Below are positions 1-5,350 of a stretch of DNA of 5,357 nucleotides, one piece after another. Each line of letters starts with the position of its first letter. The stretch's first letter is position 1. The notes below the pieces were generated by a model. That model worked only from the letters and a program-made list of their open reading frames with translations, ran no database searches and was not told the origin of the DNA. Source of the stretch: Anaerolineae bacterium. Its GTDB lineage: Bacteria; Chloroflexota; Anaerolineae; DRVO01. The stretch spans positions 1 through 5,357 of the forward strand of contig JAAYAV010000045.1 in assembly GCA_012719195.1 (NCBI GenBank). The letters are read 5' to 3'. The position numbers were made by a program, and so were the translations under genes.

Positions 1-783
1 AGCCGGCTGTGGGTGTCGCTGGACGGTGCGCGGCCGGAGAGCTACGAGGACGTGCGCCTGGGAGCCGAGCTGGCCCAAGTGCTGGAGAATCTGCGCCGCT
101 TCCGGCAGATTGATCCACCCGGCGGGCGGCCGGCGTTGGGCATCGCCTTCGTCGCCATGAGACGCAACATCGCCGACCTGCCGGCGCTGGTGGACCTGGT
201 GGAGGAGCTGGAGGGCTCGCGCCTGATGGTCTCCAACCTGGTGCCCCACACCGAGGCCATGGTGGAGGACATACTCTACCAGCGCAGCCTCGCCGATCCC
301 ACCCTCTTTGCCCCCTTCCGCCAGCGGCTGGAACTGCCCCTCATGGACGTGGACAGCGACACCGGCCCGGCGCTCATGGCCGCCCTGCGGCGGGAACCCA
401 ACGTGACGGTGGCCGGGCGGGACGTGGCCGACGGCGGCAACCACTGCCCCTTCATCGAGCGCGGTTCGCTGACGGTGGCCTGGGACGGCAGCGTCAGCCC
501 TTGCCTGCCTCTCTCGCACTCGTACACCGCCTACCTGAATCGCTTCCGGCGGGAGTGGCGCCGCCACGTGGTGGGGACCCTGGCCGAGCGGCCGCTGCTG
601 GAGATCTGGCGCGACCCCGAGTACCTCGCCTTCCGAGAGCGCGTCTCCCGCTTCGACTTCTCGCCCTGCGTGTCCTGCGGGGCCTGCCACCTGGCGGAGA
701 CCAACGAGGACGATTGCTTCGGGAGCGGTACGCCCAGTTGCGGCGGCTGCCCCTGGGCCCGGGGCGTGGTGCAGTGCCCCTAG
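1..783 (+). CDS. Radical SAM/SPASM domain protein, C-terminal part (5' truncated by window edge)
   Basis: The frame is open from base 1, so the gene begins upstream; the GTG at 13 is internal. The missing N-terminus should carry the CX3CX2C motif that binds the SAM-cleaving [4Fe-4S] cluster. The visible part opens with SLDGARPESYEDVRLG, typical of the middle of a radical SAM barrel. Numbered from the GTG, nine cysteines follow at 145, 164, 219, 222, 225, 235, 243, 246 and 255. C145-x13-G159-x4-C164 and the CVSCGAC cluster match a SPASM-type domain holding auxiliary Fe-S clusters. The ending (NEDDCFG, CGGCPWARG, QCP) resembles, from memory, radical SAM maturases linked to tungsten-dependent aldehyde ferredoxin oxidoreductases. 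That subfamily call is an inference, and no such oxidoreductase is in the window. Radical SAM/SPASM membership is well supported; the substrate is unknown. The stop is TAG at 781-783. Confidence 0.88.
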   Translation, partial: SRLWVSLDGARPESYEDVRLGAELAQVLENLRRFRQIDPPGGRPALGIAFVAMRRNIADLPALVDLVEELEGSRLMVSNLVPHTEAMVEDILYQRSLADPTLFAPFRQRLELPLMDVDSDTGPALMAALRREPNVTVAGRDVADGGNHCPFIERGSLTVAWDGSVSPCLPLSHSYTAYLNRFRREWRRHVVGTLAERPLLEIWRDPEYLAFRERVSRFDFSPCVSCGACHLAETNEDDCFGSGTPSCGGCPWARGVVQCP

Positions 784-815
784 GCCGCGGAGCGACTTGG
801 CGCTGACCTCCGGTG

Positions 816-1619
816 CTACTTGCCCGTCCCCGCCACCATGCCCATGACGAACCACTTCTGGAACAAGAGGAAGAACAGCGCCGGCGGCAGCAACGCCAGC
901 GTAGCGGCGGCCGTCAGCCCCCCGTAGTTGGTGCCCCAGGCGCCCAGGAAACGCAGCAGCGCCTGCGGCAGGACGGCAAGGTCCGGCGAGGTGGTGAAGG
1001 CGAAGGCGTAGAGGTAGTTGTTCCAGGCATTGATGAAGACGAAGATGGAAACGGCGATCAGGCCCGGCGCCGCCAAGGGTATGCTGATCCTCCACAGGCT
1101 GCCCAGGCGGGAGCAGCCGTCCATCGTGGCCGCTTCCTCGATCTCATAGGGAATGGAGGCGAAGAAGCCCCGCACCATCCACACGGCGAAGGGCGTGTTG
1201 AAGACCACGTTTGCCAGGATGACCGCGTAGAGGGTGTTGTAGAGGCCGAGGCGCTGCATGTAGACGATGAGCGGTACCAGGACGGCGATGGCGGGTAGCA
1301 GCGGCAGCACCAGCAAGAGCACGCTGAGCCGCTTCCCGGGGAAGTCGAATCGCGCCAGGGCATAGCCCCCCATGACGGCCATCGGTAAGGCGGTCGCGAT
1401 CGCCCCCAGCGAGACGAACAGGCTGTTCTTCAGGTAGACCACGAACAGCGGCTGGCTGAGGATGTAGCGGTAGCTTTCCAGGTGCAGGAGCGGCGTGCTG
1501 AGCCGGCCCGTTCCCAGGGGTGCCGTGAGCGATGTCTTGATGCCCCACGCGATGGGGAAGAATACCACCACGGCGATCAGCACTAGACCCACCCAGGCGA
1601 GCACATCCCGCCCCCTCAC
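816..1619 (-). CDS. Carbohydrate-type ABC transporter permease, MalG-like
   Basis: This 267-residue inner-membrane protein is one of two pore-forming subunits of an ABC importer. It starts with a hydrophobic helix (about 7-25) and continues with several membrane segments (about 65-90, 98-120, 130-150, 185-205, 235-255). The cytoplasmic EAA loop, which docks on the ATPase, is clear: EIEEAATMDGC at 159-169 with the conserved proline at 181 (ISIP). The C-terminus (FVMGMVAGTGK) is the usual MalG-family ending. Length is normal for the family. The start is GTG at 1619-1617; it overlaps the upstream permease stop by four bases (GTGA). A GGGAGAG ribosome-binding site lies 5 nt upstream, inside the end of the upstream gene, which suggests translational coupling. 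It is the last gene of the operon, and no ATPase gene follows. The family is certain; the transported substrate cannot be read from the sequence. Confidence 0.95.
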   Translation of the reverse strand: MRGRDVLAWVGLVLIAVVVFFPIAWGIKTSLTAPLGTGRLSTPLLHLESYRYILSQPLFVVYLKNSLFVSLGAIATALPMAVMGGYALARFDFPGKRLSVLLLVLPLLPAIAVLVPLIVYMQRLGLYNTLYAVILANVVFNTPFAVWMVRGFFASIPYEIEEAATMDGCSRLGSLWRISIPLAAPGLIAVSIFVFINAWNNYLYAFAFTTSPDLAVLPQALLRFLGAWGTNYGGLTAAATLALLPPALFFLLFQKWFVMGMVAGTGK

Positions 1620-2515
1620 TGTGACTCTCCCGCGCCGATCACGCGCAGGTACAAGATCATGAACAAGATGCTCAGCAGGATCAGCACCACGCCGATGGCG
1701 GAGCCGATGCCGATGTTGAAGTAGATGAACGCCTCTTTGAACAGCCTCACTCCGGCAACCTCGGTCACGTAGCCCGGGCCGCCTTGGGTCAGGGAGTACA
1801 CCCCTTCGGCGTCCTGGAGCGTCCAGATGGTGATGAGCAGCACCGCCACGAACAGCTGATTGCGCGTTAGCGGCAGGGTCACGTAGCGGAACTGGGACCA
1901 GGCCCCGGCGCCATCAACCTTGGCCGAGTCGTACAGCTCGGGCGAGATCGCCGTAAGCCCGGCCGCGATGAGCAGCATCTCGAAGGGAAACGACCGCCAA
2001 GCGCTGTGGACCACGATGGAGAGCACGGCCAAGTCGGGCTTCACCAAGAACAGGAACTTCTCGCCTGTCAGCCACTCGAGAGCTGCCGTAATCGGCCCGG
2101 AGTAGGGATCGACCATGGTCCGGAACAGGATCGAGCTGACCACGGGGGCGATGATCCAGGGGAGCATGAACACGGTGCGGAAGATGCCGGCCCCGCGCAG
2201 CCTGCTGCTGACGAGGATGGCGGCGAGGTAGGCCAGCGGAACCGATAGAGCGAGCACGCCGACCAGATAGCGCAGCGAGGCAGCGAGGTTGTTGAGGAAC
2301 CGGTTCTCGCTCAGGAGCAGGGCGAAGTTATCCAGGCCCACGAAGATAGACGCCCCACCGAGGGGCGTCTCTCGCAGCGAGAAGTAGAAGATGCTGCCCA
2401 GCGGCCAGGCGAGGAATACCACCAGCACCACCACCGCGGGCAGCAGCAGCAGGTAGGGGAGCCTGTACCTGCTGAGCAGGTACAGGCCCTTGCGACTGGA
2501 CCGAGACGACGGCAT
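1616..2515 (-). CDS. Carbohydrate-type ABC transporter permease, MalF/UgpA-like
   Basis: This 299-residue inner-membrane permease is the partner of the MalG-like subunit downstream. A basic N-terminus (MPSSRSSRK) precedes the first helix (about 20-43). Further membrane segments lie near 75-105, 112-132, 162-188, 220-235 and 265-292. The EAA-type loop is ELYDSAKVDGAG at about 193-204, ending in TLPL near 213-216; the usual Glu-Ala-Ala has become Asp-Ser-Ala, a common variation. TQGGPG at 243-248 is a hallmark of MalF-type subunits. I chose ATG 2515-2513, 7 bp after the binding-protein stop. The frame stays open upstream as far as 2761, but that part lies antisense-free on top of the binding-protein gene in another frame, is Ser/Arg/Pro-rich and looks non-coding. 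The ribosome-binding site is weak (GACGA next to the ATG), consistent with lower expression than the binding protein. Codons 10-19 contain a perfect 27-bp palindrome. Confidence 0.93.
   Translation of the reverse strand: MPSSRSSRKGLYLLSRYRLPYLLLLPAVVVLVVFLAWPLGSIFYFSLRETPLGGASIFVGLDNFALLLSENRFLNNLAASLRYLVGVLALSVPLAYLAAILVSSRLRGAGIFRTVFMLPWIIAPVVSSILFRTMVDPYSGPITAALEWLTGEKFLFLVKPDLAVLSIVVHSAWRSFPFEMLLIAAGLTAISPELYDSAKVDGAGAWSQFRYVTLPLTRNQLFVAVLLITIWTLQDAEGVYSLTQGGPGYVTEVAGVRLFKEAFIYFNIGIGSAIGVVLILLSILFMILYLRVIGAGESQ
2461..2487 (-). repeat. Perfect 27-bp palindrome within the permease coding start
   Basis: The arms GCCTGTACCTGCT and AGCAGGTACAGGC are exact reverse complements, 13 bp each, around one central G. 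The palindrome spans nucleotides 29-55 of the MalF-like gene (residues 10-19, within GLYLLSRYRL). In the transcript it would form a stem of 11-12 bp with a 3-5 nt loop, about 36-62 nt downstream of the binding-protein stop. The structure is read directly from the sequence. A role as an mRNA stabiliser or attenuator between binding protein and permeases, or as a protein-binding site, is inference. Confidence 0.85.
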
Positions 2516-2522
2516 TCGTCGG

Positions 2523-3896
2523 CTACTTGCCGGCGTACTTGGAGTTGTACTCGTCCTGGAACCGGGTGAGGGTGTCCTCCACCGGCTCTTCCATGACCAG
2601 GATCTCCTGCAAGCAGGCCGCGGCCGTATCGGCCAACTCGGCATAGTGGACGGTGGCTGGCATCGGCCTGCCCTTCCCCGCCGCTTCCAGCCAGGTCTGG
2701 TAGAAGTCACTCTGGAACTCGGGCCGATCCCACAGCGAGAGGCGTGCGGGCAGGCCGGCATCGGGGAAGTCGTACAGGCTGTCCGGCTTGATCAGGTGCT
2801 CCATGAAGGTGAACGCTTCCTGCGGGTGCTCGCTGAGGGCATGCACGGACAGTGTCCAACCGTTGGTGAACTGCGCTCCCGGCGCCGTCGGTGTGACCAT
2901 CACGCCGCCGGTGTCCACCGCGCAAGCATCGGTGGCGGGGAAGCACCCCTTGACGAAGCCACCCTCTTCCAGACTCACGATCCAGTAACTGCCGAAGCCC
3001 CAGCCCATGGCCAAGCGCCCCTCGAGGAAGGCAACCAAGATGGCGTCGTCATAGGTGCCGCCGATGGCGCTCTCGGGCGTGACCTTGTGCGTGTAGACGA
3101 GGTCGTGGATGAAGTTGGCGGCTTGGATGCCTGCCTCCGAGGCGAAGCTCGCTTCCTTGGCCTCCGGATCCCAAAGCTCCCCGCCGAAGTGCCAGATCAG
3201 CGGGCCGAAGTAGAGCTCGATGGTGCCGCGGGCAGGGCCGAAGGACATGCCCAGGCCGTAGACATCGTCGGTGGTGAGCGCCTGAGCCGCGGCCAAGCAC
3301 TCATCCAGAGAGGTCAAGGGCGTGTCCGGGTCCAGCCCGGCGGCCTCAAACATGTCGCGGCGATAGGCGAGGCTGCGGGTGTGCACACCGGTAGGCACCG
3401 CGATCTGCACGTCGCCGTTGCTGCCGGAGGCCCACACCGGGCTCCAGGCCAGGTCGGTCTTCTCCTCGTCGCTCCAGCCGGCCATATAAGGAGCGAGATC
3501 GATGAAGTCACCGACCTCGAAGTGCTTGGCCATCAACTGGGGGGAGCCGAAGACTACGTCGTGCTTGATGCCCGCCTCGAAGTCCATGATGGCCCGGTCG
3601 TCGATCCTGTCCCAGTCGAAGTACTCCGGCTCGATCTTGACCTCGGGGTGGTCGGCTTCGAACGTGGATGCCATTCTCTCCATCCACTCGAAGTTGAACT
3701 TCTGAGCCGGGCTCTGCAGAGGGTCGAAGTAGTGGGCCCACTTGATGGTGACGGGCTCGGCTGCAGCAGCCGGGGGCGCCTCTGCCGCGGGTGCGGTGGT
3801 GGCGGTGGCGCCGGTGCAGGCGCCTAGGCCGAGGCCGGCCAGTCCCAGAGTGCCGATACGCAGCAGTTGGCGACGGTTCAGTCTTCGATTGCCCAT
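2523..3896 (-). CDS. Family 1 extracellular solute-binding lipoprotein of an ABC importer
   Basis: This 457-residue protein captures the substrate outside the membrane and delivers it to the two permeases encoded just downstream. The N-terminus has a twin-arginine-like signal (NRRQLLR, residues 7-13), a hydrophobic stretch (14-25) and a lipobox LGAC with the lipidated cysteine at 27. An Ala/Pro/Thr-rich tether (28-47) follows, then the mature domain from VTIKWAHYFDP. The domain matches the SBP_bac_1 type: TFEADHPEVKIEPEYFDWD near 78-96, VPTGVHTRSLAYRRDMFEAAG near 168-187 (in shape), and a late EAFTFMEHLIKPD helix (360-372). Length is normal. The start ATG 3896-3894 has a strong GGAGG 6 nt upstream. 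Four further cysteines (200, 318, 325, 428) are present; 318 and 325 could pair. The fold and operon place it in the sugar-type importer group (glycerol-3-phosphate, maltose and similar), but the ligand is unknown. Confidence 0.95.
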   Translation of the reverse strand: MGNRRLNRRQLLRIGTLGLAGLGLGACTGATATTAPAAEAPPAAAAEPVTIKWAHYFDPLQSPAQKFNFEWMERMASTFEADHPEVKIEPEYFDWDRIDDRAIMDFEAGIKHDVVFGSPQLMAKHFEVGDFIDLAPYMAGWSDEEKTDLAWSPVWASGSNGDVQIAVPTGVHTRSLAYRRDMFEAAGLDPDTPLTSLDECLAAAQALTTDDVYGLGMSFGPARGTIELYFGPLIWHFGGELWDPEAKEASFASEAGIQAANFIHDLVYTHKVTPESAIGGTYDDAILVAFLEGRLAMGWGFGSYWIVSLEEGGFVKGCFPATDACAVDTGGVMVTPTAPGAQFTNGWTLSVHALSEHPQEAFTFMEHLIKPDSLYDFPDAGLPARLSLWDRPEFQSDFYQTWLEAAGKGRPMPATVHYAELADTAAACLQEILVMEEPVEDTLTRFQDEYNSKYAGK

Positions 3897-3902
3897 GGCT
3901 TT

Positions 3903-3907
3903 CCTCC
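3903..3907 (-). promoter_or_regulatory. Ribosome-binding site of the solute-binding protein gene
   Basis: On the minus strand the sequence before the ATG at 3896 is AGGGAGGAAAGCC. The GGAGG core sits 6 nt from the start codon. It is much stronger than the site of the first permease, fitting the excess of binding protein usual in these operons. Confidence 0.8.
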
Positions 3908-3959
3908 CTGAAGGGACGCACTAGAAGCTCATCCCGAGAACGAACGCCGGAAGCGCATC

Positions 3960-3988
3960 ATCATGATCCGGATCACCCAACGGTGATC
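3960..3988. promoter_or_regulatory. Cluster of overlapping palindromes, candidate operator
   Basis: Three inverted repeats overlap here: ATCATGAT (3960-3967), TGATCCGGATCA (3964-3975, perfect, with a central CG), and GATCACC-caac-GGTGATC (3971-3977 with 3982-3988, perfect arms). The half-site TGATC recurs at 3964 and 3984, 20 bp apart, or about two helical turns. The cluster lies 64-92 bp upstream of the binding-protein start and well downstream of the predicted promoter. Even palindromes with a central CG are typical of LacI-family operators, which often control sugar importers. No regulator gene is in the window, so the binding protein is unknown. The second repeat could also act as an RNA hairpin in the leader. 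Confidence 0.5.
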
Positions 3989-4096
3989 TGCCGTCTAGGA
4001 TGGCGGCGCGGCCTGAAGTCACTCACGCGGTAACTGAGCTCGCTCCCACCTCCTTCCACCTATGCCGTGGCCCGGTACCTGCACGTCGCTAGGAGT

Positions 4097-4125
4097 ATTG
4101 TACATTCACTGACATCGAGCTTCAA
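4097..4125 (-). promoter_or_regulatory. Candidate sigma-70-type promoter of the ABC importer operon
   Basis: On the minus strand, TTGAAG (4125-4120) and TACAAT (4102-4097) are separated by exactly 17 bp. The -35 matches the consensus at four of six bases and the -10 at five of six. Transcription would begin near 4090, giving a leader of about 194 nt before the solute-binding protein ATG. This is the best promoter-like pair I found upstream of the operon. Confidence 0.55.
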
Positions 4126-4127
4126 GC

Positions 4128-4142
4128 CCCTAACGGCTAGGG
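4128..4142. repeat. Short inverted repeat just upstream of the operon -35 element
   Basis: CCCTA and TAGGG are exact inverted 5-bp arms around ACGGC. The repeat ends 2 bp from the predicted -35 box on the minus strand, a position where an activator or repressor could bind. The arms are short and may be chance; the placement is the only reason to list it. Confidence 0.25.
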
Positions 4143-4393
4143 ATGCGGATTTTCCGGAGAGTCCCATCCATCAGGACGCCGGCAGCGCCGTGGCACCGGC
4201 CGACGGCAGTTGACCAGCGGTGCCCGGGGGCGGTAGAGTCTCCGCCGCGCGTCGTGAGCTGTCGCTGCCGGGGATGAACCACGAGCCGTTGAGTCTCAGC
4301 GAGCCCGCACCGAGCCGCCCCTCGCGCGGATCGGCCTCGGGTCGGAGTCAGCCTGCAGCAGCGTGGCGACAACGGGGTGCGCCCAGACCAGTC
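4143..4393. other. Intergenic region between divergent transcription units
   Basis: The full gap between the divergent starts (3897-4405) is about 500 bp. The left part holds the operon leader, palindrome cluster and minus-strand promoter. In 4143-4393 I see no convincing gene. An 80-codon minus-strand frame and a plus-strand extension from 4220 are open, but both are Arg/Pro/Ser-rich and lack a ribosome-binding site that I can see. The only regulatory candidate here is a weak plus-strand promoter near 4210-4239. Confidence 0.5.
4210..4239 (+). promoter_or_regulatory. Weak candidate promoter for the secreted-protein gene
   Basis: TTGACC (4210-4215) and TAGAGT (4234-4239) are 18 bp apart, matching the sigma-70 consensus at five and four of six bases. 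The start of transcription would be near 4246, giving a leader of roughly 160 nt before ATG 4406. If it is real, a translation start at 4220 is excluded. The match is modest, so it is a suggestion only. Confidence 0.3.
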
Positions 4394-4399
4394 GGAGGT
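4394..4399 (+). promoter_or_regulatory. Ribosome-binding site that fixes the start of the secreted-protein gene
   Basis: GGAGGT lies 6 nt before ATG 4406. It supports that ATG over the in-frame ATG at 4220, because a signal peptide begins immediately at 4406. Confidence 0.75.
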
Positions 4400-4405
4400 T
4401 GGGTC

Positions 4406-5068
4406 ATGCGACTGAGCCGCGCGAATGGGTTTCTGTTGCTGTCCGCACTCCTCCTCTCTCTCGTACTGGTCGGGCCGCTCCCCGTGGCCGCCCAGGGAAG
4501 CAACACCGTCTACCTGCCGCTGGCACTCCGAGAAGCGGTCGCCGGACAGGAGCCGGCGTCATCGAAGCCCAGCGGGCAACTCATCGAGGAGGCCGAGGAA
4601 GCCGGCCGAATATCCCACGAGCAGTCCCTGGTCTACCGGGTGTTCGCCCTCTTCGGCGACTCCCGCCTGCCCGACCGCTTCGCCAGCAGCACCATCGCCG
4701 AGGACAGCCAGGTGATGGCGCACCTGCGAGCCGAGTGGGCCTCGCTCTCCGCCCAGGCTCAGGCCGACCTGGCGCCCTTCCTGCTGCCGCCGACGGACCC
4801 GGGTAGCTGGCACGAGCTGCCCACCGTCGGGGCCCAGGGCGACATTCCGGCACAGGCGGAGGTGTCCGCCGGGGCGGAGGTGTCCGCCGGGGCCATCGAG
4901 TGGCGGACGGTCTTGGCCCCAGCGACGGGCGTCAAGGTGTGGTACCAGACGCGGTACGCCGGCGACGACGATAAGGCGGCCGGGCTGGCGGTGGCCCCTA
5001 CGACCACCCGGGCAGCGAGACCGTCGGAGGCTTCCTCTCATTGCCCTGGTACGATGATCCGGACCTGA
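4406..5068 (+). CDS. Secreted protein of unknown function, apparently frameshifted near its C-terminus
   Basis: As read, the product has 220 residues. Residues 1-29 form a signal peptide: basic MRLSR, a leucine-rich core and a VAA cleavage site. VYLPLALR (35-42) follows, a segment I associate with secreted Chloroflexota proteins. Residues about 57-136 look helical (IEEAEEAGRISHEQSLVYRV, then ALFGDSRLPD, then PFLLPPTDPGSW). From memory this resembles the N-terminal region of secreted, often protease-like, proteins, but no HExxH or other catalytic motif is present. Two AEVSAG repeats (151-162) precede EWRTVLAPATGVKVWYQTRY (163-184 region). After about residue 190 the in-frame sequence becomes Thr/Arg/Ser-rich and implausible, while another frame takes over the coding signal. 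ATG 4406 is chosen for its GGAGGT site and signal peptide. It may be a pseudogene or carry a sequencing error. I assign no function. Confidence 0.7.
   Translation: MRLSRANGFLLLSALLLSLVLVGPLPVAAQGSNTVYLPLALREAVAGQEPASSKPSGQLIEEAEEAGRISHEQSLVYRVFALFGDSRLPDRFASSTIAEDSQVMAHLRAEWASLSAQAQADLAPFLLPPTDPGSWHELPTVGAQGDIPAQAEVSAGAEVSAGAIEWRTVLAPATGVKVWYQTRYAGDDDKAAGLAVAPTTTRAARPSEASSHCPGTMIRT
4856..4891 (+). repeat. Two exact 18-bp tandem repeats encoding AEVSAG
   Basis: The unit GCGGAGGTGTCCGCCGGG occurs at 4856-4873 and again, identical, at 4874-4891, in frame with the secreted-protein gene. Each unit also contains an inverted repeat, GGCGGA-ggtg-TCCGCC, if the preceding G is counted. The exact identity of the two copies suggests a recent duplication by slippage in a linker segment. 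Confidence 0.85.
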
Positions 5069-5163
5069 AGCACTTCGGCGGCGACGGCGGCGTGATCCAG
5101 GGCAGCCACACCGAGGGCGACATTCGCTACGACTACAACCTGCAGGCGAAGCGCGAGCCGTAG
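4975..5163 (+). pseudogene. Out-of-frame C-terminal continuation of the secreted-protein gene
   Basis: This frame is one base behind that of the gene starting at 4406. It opens after TAA at 4972-4974 and ends at TAG 5161-5163. It reads through PYDHPGSETVGGFLSLPW, then YDDPDLKHFGGDGG, VIQGSHTEGD and IRYDYNLQAKREP. Third positions are almost all G or C and the composition is that of a real soluble protein, unlike the overlapping 4406 frame after about 4990. It has no start of its own. The simplest reading is one ancestral gene, 4406-5163, broken by a missing base (or a deletion not divisible by three) between about 4975 and 4999. A sequencing error would give the same picture. An internal deletion that removed a larger domain is also possible. 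Confidence 0.6.
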
Positions 5164-5181
5164 TGGGGCGGGGGAGGGGAG

Positions 5182-5277
5182 ACCAAACCCCCAGCCCCTT
5201 TCCTAAGAAGGAAGGGGAACCGGAAATGCCTCTGGTCCCCCCCTTCCTTTTCAGGGAAGGGGGGCAGGGGGGTTAGG
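5182..5277. repeat. Composite inverted repeat with two nested C-run/G-run hairpins
   Basis: The outer arms (about 5182-5204 and 5255-5277) are imperfect inverted repeats, including AACCCCC against GGGGGTT. Inside, hairpin A pairs 5196-5204 with 5209-5217 around AAGA (9 bp, one G-U). Hairpin B pairs CCCCCC TTCC (5238-5247) with GGAAGGGGGG (5255-5264), a perfect 10-bp stem with a 7-nt loop. The alternative folds compete for the same arms. The element starts 19 bp after the broken gene's last stop. It resembles the C-run/G-run palindromic repeats scattered between genes in many GC-rich bacteria, including Chloroflexota, and could be a REP-like or MITE-like unit. It may also work as a transcription terminator, although no T-run follows. 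Confidence 0.65.
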
Positions 5278-5320
5278 TTGCCCTGTCATCGAGGCCGCCC
5301 GCCCCGGATTGGCCCTATCG

Positions 5321-5350
5321 GCGGGGTGTGCATGGGGATGCGCACCCCGC
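5321..5350. terminator. Strong hairpin, possible terminator or repeat end
   Basis: GCGGGGTGTGCAT (5321-5333) and ATGCGCACCCCGC (5338-5350) form a 13-bp stem with one G-U pair and a GGGG loop. No T-run follows on the plus strand (TAGAATC, then the window ends), so intrinsic termination is uncertain. CCCGCC at 5298-5303 can pair instead with GGCGGG at 5320-5325, a competing fold. The structure is certain; its role is not. Confidence 0.45.

Noticed and set aside
784..815. Possible shared terminator between the convergent radical SAM and permease genes
   Set aside because: Only 3-5 bp pairings (for example AGCG with CGCT, 791-804) and no T-run on either strand, so it is not supportable as an intrinsic terminator.
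813..1298. Plus-strand open frame of 161 codons opposite the MalG-like gene
   Set aside because: It is Gln/Arg/Gly/Glu-rich antisense of a well-supported permease, with no ribosome-binding site.
2516..2761. Upstream in-frame extension of the MalF-like permease (an 82-residue longer protein)
   Set aside because: It lies over the 3' end of the binding-protein gene in another frame of the same strand, is Ser/Arg/Pro-rich, and normal family length and topology begin at ATG 2515.
2490..3827. Long plus-strand open frame of 445 codons opposite the binding-protein gene
   Set aside because: It is the antisense shadow of a clear SBP gene; the composition (Arg/Gly/Val/Leu, few recognisable motifs) and GC-rich codon usage explain the lack of stops.
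4130..4372. 80-codon minus-strand frame in the divergent intergenic region
   Set aside because: Arg/Pro/Thr-rich, no ribosome-binding site seen, and its end touches the predicted operon promoter region; nothing suggests a real product.
4220..4405. N-terminal extension of the secreted protein starting at ATG 4220
   Set aside because: A signal peptide with a GGAGGT site begins at 4406; the extension would bury the signal peptide and has a non-coding composition.
4975..4999. Programmed -1 ribosomal frameshift to explain the two-frame gene
   Set aside because: The direction fits, but I see no canonical X-XXY-YYZ slippery heptamer or clear downstream stimulatory hairpin; mutation or sequencing error is simpler.
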